Notes: generated by a model not told the origin, from the letters alone. Counted from the first letter of the stretch, positions 54,655-63,884 are shown. The stretch is 64,000 nt of DNA from Ectothiorhodospira shaposhnikovii (GCF_016584105.1 NZ_NRSM01000010.1:52432-116431); one strand, 5' to 3'. Made by a program: numbers and translations.

Positions 54655-56286
54655 ATGGCAAACCACGCCTATCTGTTCGAGGCCCGTTCAATTCAGCCTT
54701 TTCTCTTCGCATCTGGACGGCTGGCCGACATGGTGGCCGGCAGCAACCTGCTGGATGAGATCTCGCGACGAATACTCGATCAGGCACTGCAAGCCTGCGA
54801 AGTCGATCCAGAAACGATTCCAGCGCCACGCCGGGCTGGTGGCGCCATCTACCTCCTCTTTGAGCATGAAGCAACAGCCCGACGGTTCCGAGCGTTGTGG
54901 CGCACCCTTGTTGGACAGCTACTCCCCGGAATCGAACGGGTAGACTGCATTAGCTCAGGCGACTCAGCGAAGGAAGCCATCGACGCCGGAATCGCGGTGT
55001 TGGCCGGCAGGCGCAACCTGCGCACCGCCGAACTCCCCAATCCGGCCCCCGTTGCCGAGCGCAACGCGCGCACCGGCGAAGTCGCCGTGGCCCGGGACCG
55101 AAAACGTGACCGAGAGCCCGTGGACGCCGCGACGCTGGTAAAGCGGCGTTTTGGTTTACCGGAATACGATGGGCTGGCCAGCAAGTTCGACCCGCAGGGC
55201 CTAGCCGAATGGCCCAACAATTTCGAACAGGATCACCCTCGGGGAAGGCGCTTCCCGCTGGACGAGGACCGCATGGTGGGCCTGATCCACGCGGACGGTA
55301 ACGGACTGGGCCAGATCCTTCACGTACTCAGTCATGCCACCCGTCAAGTGCCTGAACATTACGTTCGGCTCTATCGCGCTTTCTCGCAGGGGATGGACGC
55401 GGCCACGTGCGAGGCCGCCCGACACGCGACCCAAACGGTTCTGCAACCCCATATCACTGACGGCGTGTATCCGGCACGTCCTCTCGTTCTCGGTGGCGAC
55501 GATATGACCCTGCTTGTGCGCGCCGATCTTGCAATGGACTTCACCGACCTCTTCATTCAAGCGTTCGAACATGAGTCCGCCAGCATGTTGCAAGGCCTTT
55601 GCACACAACTGGAAGGTGCCGGGACACCCGGTGAGGTGATAGCCAAGCTGCCACCACGGCTGACTGCTTGTGCCGGTATCACCTATCTGAAGTCCAGCCA
55701 GCCGTTCTCGCGCGGATACCAGCTTGCCGAAAGCTTGTGTACCCAAGCCAAGCAGACCTCGCGCATGGCCACCACCGAGGGCACGATCCCGTCTTCCATT
55801 GCCTTCCACCGGATCCAGGCGACCTTGGTCGACGATGTGTCAGCGCTCCAACGACAGGAGGTGGAGCGCCGGGATCCTGTGAATAACACGGTCTACCGCC
55901 TTGGCCTGGCGGCCTATGCAGTCGGTGAGCCGGACGCTGTTGCCCTGCCGCGACTGGATTCACTACGCAAGCTTGCCGGCGTTCTGAGAAGCGGCTCACT
56001 CAACGCCACCCGCCTGCGACAACTGGCCACACGCATCCATGAAAGCCCCGATCTGGCGCGTAAGGAATACAGCCGCTGGCGCGCCCTGGCTGAAACGAGC
56101 GCGGCCCACGACCTCCGAGACTTCGACCGCTACCTGGAGAGCCTGGTTGGCCACGGGGGACACGATCTGCCATTTGGCCCCCCCAAGACCGGCGATCACG
56201 AGAGCGCAATCCGCTCCAGCCCTCTGGGCGACCTGCTGGCGTTCTTGGCCATCCACGGACACGAAAGCCGCAAGGAGATCACCTGA
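54655..56286 (+). CDS. cas10: Type III CRISPR signalling subunit Cas10 (HD-less, GGDD palm)
   Basis: 543 residues. N-terminal degenerate palm (YLFEARSIQPFLFASGRLADM; GGAIYLLFE), second palm with LIHADGNGLGQI (209-221) and catalytic LVLGGDDMTLL with GGDD at 280-283, then an alpha-helical C-terminal domain. On target RNA binding such palms convert ATP to cyclic oligoadenylates. There is no N-terminal HD nuclease domain, so no DNA cleavage by Cas10 is expected, and the interpalm CxxC zinc ribbon of most Cas10 proteins is absent (residues 120-180 lack cysteine). First gene of a six-gene operon in which every junction overlaps. Confidence 0.92.
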   Translation: MANHAYLFEARSIQPFLFASGRLADMVAGSNLLDEISRRILDQALQACEVDPETIPAPRRAGGAIYLLFEHEATARRFRALWRTLVGQLLPGIERVDCISSGDSAKEAIDAGIAVLAGRRNLRTAELPNPAPVAERNARTGEVAVARDRKRDREPVDAATLVKRRFGLPEYDGLASKFDPQGLAEWPNNFEQDHPRGRRFPLDEDRMVGLIHADGNGLGQILHVLSHATRQVPEHYVRLYRAFSQGMDAATCEAARHATQTVLQPHITDGVYPARPLVLGGDDMTLLVRADLAMDFTDLFIQAFEHESASMLQGLCTQLEGAGTPGEVIAKLPPRLTACAGITYLKSSQPFSRGYQLAESLCTQAKQTSRMATTEGTIPSSIAFHRIQATLVDDVSALQRQEVERRDPVNNTVYRLGLAAYAVGEPDAVALPRLDSLRKLAGVLRSGSLNATRLRQLATRIHESPDLARKEYSRWRALAETSAAHDLRDFDRYLESLVGHGGHDLPFGPPKTGDHESAIRSSPLGDLLAFLAIHGHESRKEIT

Positions 56287-56942
56287 TGTCCATGAGAACA
56301 CTGACCGTGCATCTGCACGGATACTGGCGTTGCGGTAGCGGCCAATCCGGCGGAACGCATCTGGACACCCTGACCAGCCGCGACGGTGAGGGACTGCCCA
56401 TGATCCCCGGTCGTCATCTCAAGGGACTGCTGCGCCATGCGATGCGATGCGCGCAAGCGTGGAACTGGCTGGACGGTGTATCCCTGCCGGACGGGCCTGT
56501 CGAGAGCGTCGAGGAACTTCTGTTCGGCTCCCTTAGCGGTGTCGAGTCACGCTACGCCACCCGACCCGGGATGCTGCTCGTCGATGATGCGGCGATGCCA
56601 GAGGCAGAAAGAGCTTTTCTCGTACATCCCGACACCGACGGCCCCCAACTCCGTCCATTTCTCTACCGGGACATCCATCGAACAGCCATCAACCGACAGG
56701 GAAGCGCCAGTGACAAGACCTTGCGCGGCGCCGAAGTCGTCCTACCGATGCGCCTGGAAGCCTCGTTGAGCCTGGAGGTTACCTCGCTGGAAGACGACCT
56801 GCGAAGGCAGCAGGAATGTGCCCTGGGCGAAATCGACCTGTGGGGCACACTGAAAGGCGTCCTGCCACTGATCAGCGCCATCGGAGCCGAACGCAACCGC
56901 GGTCTGGGTGAGGCCGCACTGATCCTGGGAGGGCCGTCATGA
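56286..56942 (+). CDS. cas7: Type III RAMP protein, single Cas7 (Csm3-like)
   Basis: 218-residue backbone subunit predicted to bind crRNA and possibly cut target RNA. N-terminal strand TVHLHGYWRCGSGQSGGTHLD, the RAMP helix motif GLPMIPGRHLKGLLRHAMR (core IPGxxLKGxLR) and a C-terminal glycine-rich loop ISAIGAERNRGLGEA. Aspartates at 27 and 33 precede the motif where the Csm3 catalytic aspartate sits. Start overlaps the cas10 TGA (TGATG), stop overlaps the next ATG. Confidence 0.85.
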   Translation: MSMRTLTVHLHGYWRCGSGQSGGTHLDTLTSRDGEGLPMIPGRHLKGLLRHAMRCAQAWNWLDGVSLPDGPVESVEELLFGSLSGVESRYATRPGMLLVDDAAMPEAERAFLVHPDTDGPQLRPFLYRDIHRTAINRQGSASDKTLRGAEVVLPMRLEASLSLEVTSLEDDLRRQQECALGEIDLWGTLKGVLPLISAIGAERNRGLGEAALILGGPS

Positions 56943-58537
56943 ATGCAGCGCGTCACGCTTTTCGCGTCACCCTTGAACAGGACGTGATCGTCAGCCGTTC
57001 CGCCGCGACCGCCGGCGAACACGAAACCCTCGACCACCTACCCGGGAACCTCTTCCTGGGCGTGGCGGCGTCCCGACTGTATGCCGACCTGCCGGGCGAT
57101 CAGGCCTGGCAGGTCTTCCACAGCGGAGCGGTTCGCTTCTGCGACGGTCTGCCGGAAACCGGTGACGGCACCACCGGATGGCCTCTGCCGCTTGCCCTCC
57201 ACCACTATAAGGACGAGGTCGCCGTGCGGGAGAATCCCGGGCACGAGCACCTGCAGTTCGATGCCGACCGGGTGTTCAACCTCATCCACCATTCCCTCGC
57301 GGCTGGCCGCCAGCCACGTCAACTTCGCGGCGGCCACATCAGCGCCCAAGGCATGTGGATCCGACCGCGAACACGCCAATCCCTGAAGACCGCCATCGCG
57401 CCGGAGACCGGCCGGGTCGAGACGGGCCAGTTGTTCGGCTACGAGGCCCTCGTGCGCGGCCAGCGCTTCATCTTTGAACTGCAGACGGACGCCACGGTGG
57501 AGAAGGCCATCGTTCAGCGCTTACGCGAGTGCCTGAGCGGACCGGCGCGGCTGGGCCGCTCCCGAAGTGCCGAGTTCGGGCGGGTGCAGATCGAACCTCT
57601 GAATACCCTGCCCTTGCGACCGGCCGGCATTCCCGATGCGAACCAGATACTGACCCTCTGGCTGTTGTCCGACCTGGCTCTTCGGGACGACAAGGGGCAA
57701 CCCATTCTGCGCCCCTGGCCGCAGTGGCTTGGACTGCCTGACGGGACCCAATGGGATGAGAAGAGGAGTTTCCTGCGCACGCGCGGCTACAGCCCCTACA
57801 ACGGCAAGCGTCGGGGTAGGGACACAAACCGCCAAGTGATCACCCGTGGCAGTATCCTTTGTTACGTCCTGCCGCCGGGAACAAACCCGGACGACCTGCC
57901 CCCGCTGGAAGACGGTGTCGGCTGCCACCGCGAGACTGGCCTGGGGCAACTGGTGGCAAACCCGCAACTGATCGCCGGCGAGCGCCTCCGTCTGCAACAG
58001 GGCCCCGCAAGCACCCGACACCCCGTCCCGACGCCGCAGGAGCCCGATAGTCCGCTCTTGCGTCAGTTGCGCCGGATGGCCGCCACCGACGGGATCTCGG
58101 TCGACGCCGGGCAGCGTACGCGGCAGGTCTTCGACGCGCTTGTCCAGGGCCTGGTGGAAGCCCGTATCTGGCAGGGCATCCCCGAGGATGCGCCACTGGA
58201 GGACGCCCCCCGACGCAGCCAGTGGGGGCGTCTGCGCGATGCAGCCAACCGTCATCGACGTGACCCGGACGGGCTCTGGGTCACCCTCTTCGCCTCCCCG
58301 GATGCCGCAGACCCCGAAGACGCCATCGTGCGTGCGCGTTCCGGTTGGCATCTGGCATTGGGCCCGAACGAGGATACAGATCGCTTGGGGCAGCGCCTTC
58401 AGCATGAACTGGAGCGAATTTATCGCGAGACCCCCGAGCATTTACCGGAGGTGGTGGCACGGCTGGCCTCCCTGGGTCAAACACCAGACTGGACCCGCGC
58501 CGTGGAAGGATGCGCAATCAGGGAACCACAGACATGA
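56939..58537 (+). CDS. csx10: Csx10-like Cas5 RAMP protein with C-terminal extension
   Basis: 532 residues. Residues 1-60 (FRVTLEQDVIVSRSAATAGEHETLDHLPGN, core SAATAGxHxxLDxLPG) match Csx10, the Cas5 subunit of type III-D that caps the crRNA 5' handle. The RAMP part continues to about 350 (FGYEALVRGQRFIFELQ; LGRSRSAEFGRVQIEPL). Residues about 365-532 form an extra, largely helical, charged segment (LLRQLRRMAATDG... RLGQRLQHELERIYRE). That tail is a candidate for a fused small subunit (Cas11-like), which is otherwise missing from the operon; this is inference. Confidence 0.8.
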   Translation: MNAARHAFRVTLEQDVIVSRSAATAGEHETLDHLPGNLFLGVAASRLYADLPGDQAWQVFHSGAVRFCDGLPETGDGTTGWPLPLALHHYKDEVAVRENPGHEHLQFDADRVFNLIHHSLAAGRQPRQLRGGHISAQGMWIRPRTRQSLKTAIAPETGRVETGQLFGYEALVRGQRFIFELQTDATVEKAIVQRLRECLSGPARLGRSRSAEFGRVQIEPLNTLPLRPAGIPDANQILTLWLLSDLALRDDKGQPILRPWPQWLGLPDGTQWDEKRSFLRTRGYSPYNGKRRGRDTNRQVITRGSILCYVLPPGTNPDDLPPLEDGVGCHRETGLGQLVANPQLIAGERLRLQQGPASTRHPVPTPQEPDSPLLRQLRRMAATDGISVDAGQRTRQVFDALVQGLVEARIWQGIPEDAPLEDAPRRSQWGRLRDAANRHRRDPDGLWVTLFASPDAADPEDAIVRARSGWHLALGPNEDTDRLGQRLQHELERIYRETPEHLPEVVARLASLGQTPDWTRAVEGCAIREPQT

Positions 58538-59970
58538 TCCCCAGATACCCAGTCCACGACTTTGCCCGCGTGACCCTGGAAGCCGAGACCCCGCATGCAA
58601 TCGGCTCGGGGGCCGGCGATGCCACTCACGATCTGGTCTTGATGCGGGACGCTAACCACCTACCCACCCTCCCCGCCAGCGGATTGGCCGGCGTGCTGCG
58701 GCATGCCTGCGCCAAGGAATACGATGAGGCCACCGCCAACCATTTGTTTGGTTGCCTGGAAGGCGACGGGCATATCTCGCGCGTCCAGGTCTTCTGGGGG
58801 CTGGTCCATGACAGCTTTAACCGCCCCATGGAAGGCGTGCGCGAAGATGTCGACAGCGACGAGTTGCTATCCCGGTTATGCCTGCCGCACCCGCTGATCC
58901 GGCAACGCGTCCGGCTGAATCATCGGGGCGCTGCCGAGGAACGTGGCAAGTTCGACGTCACGCTCGCCCCGCGGGGGACCCGCTACACCTTCCTGCTGGG
59001 CCATTGGAGTGATGGCTCCGACGCCGCTTTCGAGGAATGGCAACAACTGCTGCACCTCCTGCAATCGCCGGCCCTGCGCTTGGGCCGGGGCACGCGGTCC
59101 GGTTCCGGTGCGTTCCGGGTGGTCGAACTGGACGCGGCGCGCTGGGATCTTCGCACGCCCGAGGGACGCGAAGGCTTCTGTCGGCGTCCACGCCAACGCT
59201 CCAGCCGCAAGGGTCTGCAACCCCTCAAGCTCGGCCGGGCCGAGTTGCGCATGCCCGGCGTGGAACTGCAATTGAGAGCCGAGGCAGGATGGCGTATCGG
59301 TGCCGGCGAACACCCGCTCGGCAGCTACACCGGACTGAAGGAGCCCGACAACATGCTGCCGCAGAGTGAGCCCGTCATCGAATGGAGCGACGGGCGCGGG
59401 ACCTGGAGCTCACCACGACCGGTCGTTCCCGCCTCGGCGATCAAGGGCGCCCTCGCCCACCGCGTGGCTTTCCACCACCGCCGCCTGACCGGCGACTTCA
59501 TCGCCATCGACGGGCCGCCGCCCGACCCGGAACGCAGCGAGGCGGTACGCTGCCTGTTCGGGCACGCCAGCGACCATGACGCCTCCGGGCTCGCCGGCTC
59601 AGTCATCATCGACGACACCTATTTGGAACCCGAACAGGTGATCCACGCGCCGATGCACAACCGCATCGATCGTTTCACCGGTGGTGTCATGCGCGGCGCG
59701 CTGTTCCAGGAAGAACAACTCTGGCGAAGCCGTCTGACGCTGCGTTTGCATATCCTTCCACATGGGCACATCCCCATCCCGGTGGAAGTGCGCCAGGCCC
59801 TGAATCTGGCCCTGCGTGACCTTGCCCGAGGGTGGCTGCCGCTGGGCGCCGGAGGGAGCCGGGGGCTTGGTGGCCTGATTGCGGATCAGGATCCCGTCTG
59901 GAACGACAATGGGGTCTGGGTGGCTGGTCAGGATGCACCAATGCTCAACACGGAAGGAGACACTGCCTGA
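58534..59970 (+). CDS. Tandem Cas7 (Cas7-2x-like) RAMP protein
   Basis: 478 residues from ATG 58534 (ATGA overlap). Two RAMP units are visible: the first with HLPTLPASGLAGVLRHAC near 50 and a glycine-rich LGRGTRSGSGAFRVVEL near 185; the second with PRPVVPASAIKGALAHRVAF near 300, HNRIDRFTGGVMRGALF near 375 and LPLGAGGSRGLGGLI near 440. The fused double-Cas7 layout is seen in type III-D variant complexes. It would occupy two backbone positions on the crRNA. Nuclease aspartates cannot be assigned with certainty. Confidence 0.82.
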   Translation: MIPRYPVHDFARVTLEAETPHAIGSGAGDATHDLVLMRDANHLPTLPASGLAGVLRHACAKEYDEATANHLFGCLEGDGHISRVQVFWGLVHDSFNRPMEGVREDVDSDELLSRLCLPHPLIRQRVRLNHRGAAEERGKFDVTLAPRGTRYTFLLGHWSDGSDAAFEEWQQLLHLLQSPALRLGRGTRSGSGAFRVVELDAARWDLRTPEGREGFCRRPRQRSSRKGLQPLKLGRAELRMPGVELQLRAEAGWRIGAGEHPLGSYTGLKEPDNMLPQSEPVIEWSDGRGTWSSPRPVVPASAIKGALAHRVAFHHRRLTGDFIAIDGPPPDPERSEAVRCLFGHASDHDASGLAGSVIIDDTYLEPEQVIHAPMHNRIDRFTGGVMRGALFQEEQLWRSRLTLRLHILPHGHIPIPVEVRQALNLALRDLARGWLPLGAGGSRGLGGLIADQDPVWNDNGVWVAGQDAPMLNTEGDTA

Positions 59971-60491
59971 TGAACCGTTTCGAATCGCTTCTCGACGATC
60001 ACCGACGCTTCCTCCGGACCTGCGAGGAGCAGGGCTGGGACTGGATTCCGCCCCGGCTGAGCCCCGTTCGGGTGCAGCACAGTTGCGAGGAACTGGACCC
60101 GAACACCGTGCTCGAGCGCTGCCGCGTGTTGTGCAGCGATCACGGCTGGATGCAGTGGCCCGACGAAGTCCGGAGTCTGCCCGCCGCCCCCCTGGACGAG
60201 ATGCCGCCACTGGACGGCGAAGGTCGCGCCGCGGACGGTACCCGCTGGCAACTCGAATACCGAGGCAGCAATCTCTGGCGTCTCCATCGTTTCCAAGTGG
60301 AGGAAACGGAATCCACGCCGACGCATCTGGCCGAGCCGGTGACTCATCTGAATGACCACCGGGCACCCGCGCCGCTGCGATATCTGCGGCTGTATGGGTT
60401 CACGCAACAACCCGAAGGCGCGGACCCAAGCGACGCCGCCCCCGAACCCGTGCTGGCTGTATTCGACGGATTCCAGGAGGACCGGGCATGA
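59970..60491 (+). CDS. Small type III-associated protein, possibly Csx19-like
   Basis: 173 residues between two RAMP genes, start TGATG and stop ATGA overlapping its neighbours. Acidic and Trp-rich, with no RAMP motif (no glycine-rich loop, no PxSxLKG). N-terminal half SLLDDHRRFLRTCEEQGWDWIPPRL; C-terminal half WQLEYRGSNLWRLHRFQVEE followed by PAPLRYLRLYGF and VLAVFDGF strands. Size, position and the C-terminal strand pattern recall Csx19 of type III-D, but similarity by eye is weak. It could be a structural or crRNA-end-binding subunit. Confidence 0.7.
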   Translation: MNRFESLLDDHRRFLRTCEEQGWDWIPPRLSPVRVQHSCEELDPNTVLERCRVLCSDHGWMQWPDEVRSLPAAPLDEMPPLDGEGRAADGTRWQLEYRGSNLWRLHRFQVEETESTPTHLAEPVTHLNDHRAPAPLRYLRLYGFTQQPEGADPSDAAPEPVLAVFDGFQEDRA

Positions 60492-62674
60492 CGCTCAACC
60501 TGCCCTATAACTTTGTGCCGCTCACCCCGTTCGTCCTGAGACCCGAGTGGGGCTCCCACGTCAGTCACGACCACCCGTTCCAGGACGGCTGGAGCGGGGA
60601 ACTTCACATCTGTCTCACTACGCATACTCCGCTGAGTTTGGGCGGCTTACAGCAGCCTGCCAGCGATCACGAGCCTGGCAAGGTCCACTTTTTCCGCACA
60701 CCGGAGGAACGGCCGGCGATCCCGCCCAGCAGCCTCAAGGGGATGCTGCGCCACGTGCTCGAGATCGCTGCTTTCGGTCATTTCCGGCAGGTGGAAGACA
60801 AGCGCCTGGGAGTCCGCGATCTCACCAAGGCGGACAACTTCTACATGAAGGAAATCGTCAAGAAACCCGTGCGCGCCGGCTGGCTGCGCTATCGCGACGG
60901 CATGTGGTTCATCCGGCCAGTGAAATTCGTCCGCCTGCATCAGGCCGAATTGATCCGCGCCCTCGGAATCGATGACAACAACTGGAAAAGAGCAGGCACC
61001 GTGGAAAGGCGTTGCCGGCTCATCGGAGCCCTACCTGAGATCCGCTTCGATATCGGCCCGACGTCCGCCAACGGTCAGTCCGATGCCTGTAATCTCGGGC
61101 GCGGAGCGCTGCAGGGTCACATTGTTGTCACCGGGCAACCAGGGCCGGACTACACCCACGAAAATGCGAAGAAACGTGAGTTCATCTTCTACGATCCCGT
61201 AGAGCCACAGGAGGAGATCCTCGTATCCCCCGCAGTGATGACTGATTTCCAGTTCATCCATCAGGAATCCGATGAATGGAACCGCGTCTGGAAACCACAA
61301 CTGCACACCGCTTCCCCCGGGGTACCGGTGTTCTGGCATGCATCAGCCGGACGCGATGGCGAGAGCGCGGTTAGCTCGCTCGGTCTGGCCATGATGTACC
61401 GGCTCGCCTATCGCAACACCTTACACGATGCCATCCGCAATACCCGCAGCCGGGTGGCCGCAGACTGCGCTCACCTGGACACCACTGAACCCGATCTGGC
61501 CGAACTCCTGTTCGGCCGCATCGATGCGGAGCTCTCCGACGCCAGTCTGCGAGGCCGCGTCATGCCCGGTATCGCCGAATCTCCTCAGGACATCACGACC
61601 AAGTGGGAAGGCCCGATGGTGCTCAACGAGCCCAAGCCCACGTTTTACCCTGCCTACCTGCGCCAGCCCGAGAAACACAAGGCCTATATCACCCTGATGG
61701 ACGACAAGGCCCAACTGGCCGGCTGGAAACGTTACCCGGTCCGCAGTGAGCACCGTGTACCTCCCCCTCCGATAAAATCCGGCTCTAAAGTCCAGGTGAA
61801 GCTGGAGACCGTGCCCCCGCAGACGCACTTCAACACGCAGATTCGCTTTCATAACCTGCGCGACGTGGAACTGGGCGCGCTCGTCTGGGCGCTGGACTTC
61901 GGCGGACGAGATGGACTGCGCCATACGCTGGGTACCGGCAAACCGTTCGGACTTGGCCAAGTCTCTGTCAGCATCACCGACGCCTGCCTGGTACCCAACG
62001 ATCCTGAACGCTCCGTCGACAAGGACCCTGACATAAACCTCGAAGCCTGCCGACGCGCCTTCGTACAGTACATGGACGAAGCTTGGTCACAGGCCTCCGG
62101 GCGCGCGGAAAGCCGTTGGGAGGACAGCGAACCCCTGCGTCAGTTGCTGGCCATGGCCGACCCGGCCCGGGCAGCGGACGCCCCAGTGGAGCGGCTTGGG
62201 AACCCCAAGATTTTCGTGAAGGCACGCCAAGATAACGAACGCCTGCGGCCGCATCTCGGGGAGAAGGAGAGCTGGCGGGATGTTCGCTCCCGGCTTGGCG
62301 ATAACGCCTCGCCGAGGATCCCTGACTTTGCTCGTGCCCTGGAGGAAACCCGCCGCGCACGGCAACAAAAACATGAAGAGCAAGAGAGAAAAGAAAAGCG
62401 TCAGGCAATGGGTCCCGAGGAAATCCTGGTGGATGATATCCGTAAAGCCGTGACAGACTGCGAAGAGGCGCCCGGAAAAAGCCGCTGGAATAACCTCAAC
62501 AAGGCGATACGTGAACTCTCTGAAGACGCAGCGGGCTGGGAGGGCGGTTTTATCGAAGACCTGCCCGAACTACTGAGCAGAGCGAAAACCCTAGCGACTA
62601 AGCACGAACAAGAAAAGATCATCAAGGCAATCAAGAAAGCACGCGGAAGCCTGGGCATCTCCAGCGGCGACTGA
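60488..62674 (+). CDS. TIGR03986-family type III RAMP protein
   Basis: 728 residues. The N-terminus PYNFVPLTPFVLRPEW, then SHDHPFQDGWSGELHICLT, IPPSSLKGMLRHVLEIAAFGHF, LGVRDLTKADNFYMKE and VRAGWLRYRDGMW are the signature segments of the TIGR03986 CRISPR RAMP family. A second RAMP-like region ends with FGGRDGLRHTLGTGKPFGLGQVSV near 475-500. From about 600 the chain is charged and helical (RQQKHEEQERKEKRQ; NNLNKAIRELSED; KIIKAIKKARG), beyond the RAMP fold. Likely a Cas7-type subunit with large insertions. Last gene of the operon. Confidence 0.88.
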   Translation: MTLNLPYNFVPLTPFVLRPEWGSHVSHDHPFQDGWSGELHICLTTHTPLSLGGLQQPASDHEPGKVHFFRTPEERPAIPPSSLKGMLRHVLEIAAFGHFRQVEDKRLGVRDLTKADNFYMKEIVKKPVRAGWLRYRDGMWFIRPVKFVRLHQAELIRALGIDDNNWKRAGTVERRCRLIGALPEIRFDIGPTSANGQSDACNLGRGALQGHIVVTGQPGPDYTHENAKKREFIFYDPVEPQEEILVSPAVMTDFQFIHQESDEWNRVWKPQLHTASPGVPVFWHASAGRDGESAVSSLGLAMMYRLAYRNTLHDAIRNTRSRVAADCAHLDTTEPDLAELLFGRIDAELSDASLRGRVMPGIAESPQDITTKWEGPMVLNEPKPTFYPAYLRQPEKHKAYITLMDDKAQLAGWKRYPVRSEHRVPPPPIKSGSKVQVKLETVPPQTHFNTQIRFHNLRDVELGALVWALDFGGRDGLRHTLGTGKPFGLGQVSVSITDACLVPNDPERSVDKDPDINLEACRRAFVQYMDEAWSQASGRAESRWEDSEPLRQLLAMADPARAADAPVERLGNPKIFVKARQDNERLRPHLGEKESWRDVRSRLGDNASPRIPDFARALEETRRARQQKHEEQERKEKRQAMGPEEILVDDIRKAVTDCEEAPGKSRWNNLNKAIRELSEDAAGWEGGFIEDLPELLSRAKTLATKHEQEKIIKAIKKARGSLGISSGD

Positions 62675-62736
62675 GTCCATCAACTGTCCGAATTCCGCTG
62701 CCGGCTGCCTAACAAACTGGCGGGTATCGGTGGATC

Positions 62737-63150
62737 AGCTTGGTAGCGCTCGGCATCATAGCGAGCGAGTCGGCGGACAACTGGGAAGCACTGCTGACCC
62801 ACCTGCGGGAGCGCGGTCTAACCGCCGGTCCCAAGCCGCAGACCGACCATCAGCGTTGCTGGGTGCATAAGACGGCGAATGTGCTCAATAAGCTGCCCAA
62901 ATCGGTGCAGCCCAAGGTCAAGGCTGATCTGCAGGAGATCTGGATGGCGCAGACCCGTGCCAAGGCGCACAAGGCCTTTGATCGCACGGTGAAGCGATTC
63001 GAGGCCAAGTACCCCAAGGCGATGGCGTGCCTGACCAAAGATCGAGACGAACTGCTGGCATTCTACGATTACCCGGCGGAACACTGGTTGCATATCCGTA
63101 CGACCAACCCGATCGAATCGACGTTTGCCACGGTTCGCCTGCGGACCCGG
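62737..63150 (+). pseudogene. IS256-family transposase fragment
   Basis: Middle section of an IS256 DDE transposase: ELVAL-like LVALGIIASESADNWEALL, RCWVHKTANVLNKLPKSVQP, FEAKYPKAMACLTKDRDELL and TNPIESTFATVRLRTR with the third catalytic acidic residue. The segment that should contain the second aspartate (GDGALGFW) is deleted between GLTAGPK and QRCWVHK, and both ends are missing; after 63150 the frame runs into unrelated sequence. No inverted repeats seen. A decayed remnant 60 bases after the CRISPR operon. Confidence 0.88.
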
Positions 63151-63884
63151 CGCAGCCGGAATTGCGGATCTCGGGCAACGACCATCATGAGAACGTGCCA
63201 GTCATCCTGGACAGCGGTCTGCCAGATCAAGGGACCCTTGTCGTCCACACCCACCGCGTGCGCCCATTCCGTCTCAAGGGCCTTTTCCCAAGGCACTAGC
63301 GGCAGCGCTGTCCCCCGATTCACCGATGCCCCTCCATTACACTGGATCTGAAGCGCACCCCAACCGTTGCGGGATCGGCCACCAATCGTGCCGAAACGGT
63401 CGATCCAGTGCATGGCTCGGTCAATACGATGGATTTCGGCCTGGTCATCGTCGGGAATCGCCAGCCTGAGGGTGGCCTTTTCACCGGCCTGGATGGCGGC
63501 GTTGGCCTTGAGTTTGGTACCTCCACTAAAAGTGAGCGGCCCGTAACCGAGGTAGAGCTCTGAACCGACCGGCATTCCACCTTTCCCCACTTCGGGGTGG
63601 TGCGCCTTCTTTTCGGCCTTGCTGTCCCAGCCTTTGAGCTTGCCTGGATCCCAGCTATCAAGCCTCAATCGAAGCCTTGACTTGCGATACCCACCTTCAT
63701 CTTCACTCAGCCAGGCATTCCCGAATAGCCTGCCCTCGGCGGCGCGCATTTTCTTGACAGCATCGCCATGGAGTCGAAAATCCTGATCCTGCTGCCCAAG
63801 CCACCCGCCACTAGGCCCGGAGTAGTTGCTTGAAGGGAGGACTACGCCACCGTGCGCCTTGATCGGCACCCCCAAGAAATGTTC
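63151..63884 (-). pseudogene. Cmr1-like type III RAMP gene, truncated at both ends
   Basis: About 240 codons of a RAMP protein on the strand opposite the cas10 operon. Recognisable parts: MRAAEGRLFGNAW, YRKSRLRLRLDSWDPG, VGSELYLGYGPLTF, the glycine loop GTIGGRSRNGWGALQ and VGVDDKGPLIWQTAVQDDWHVL, a pattern I associate with Cmr1 of type III-B. The 5' end is cut by the IS3 end at 63884/63885 (an in-frame TGA lies directly beyond), and the 3' end by the IS256 remnant near 63150, where the frame reads into antisense transposase. The N-terminal RAMP strand is lost. Confidence 0.75.
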
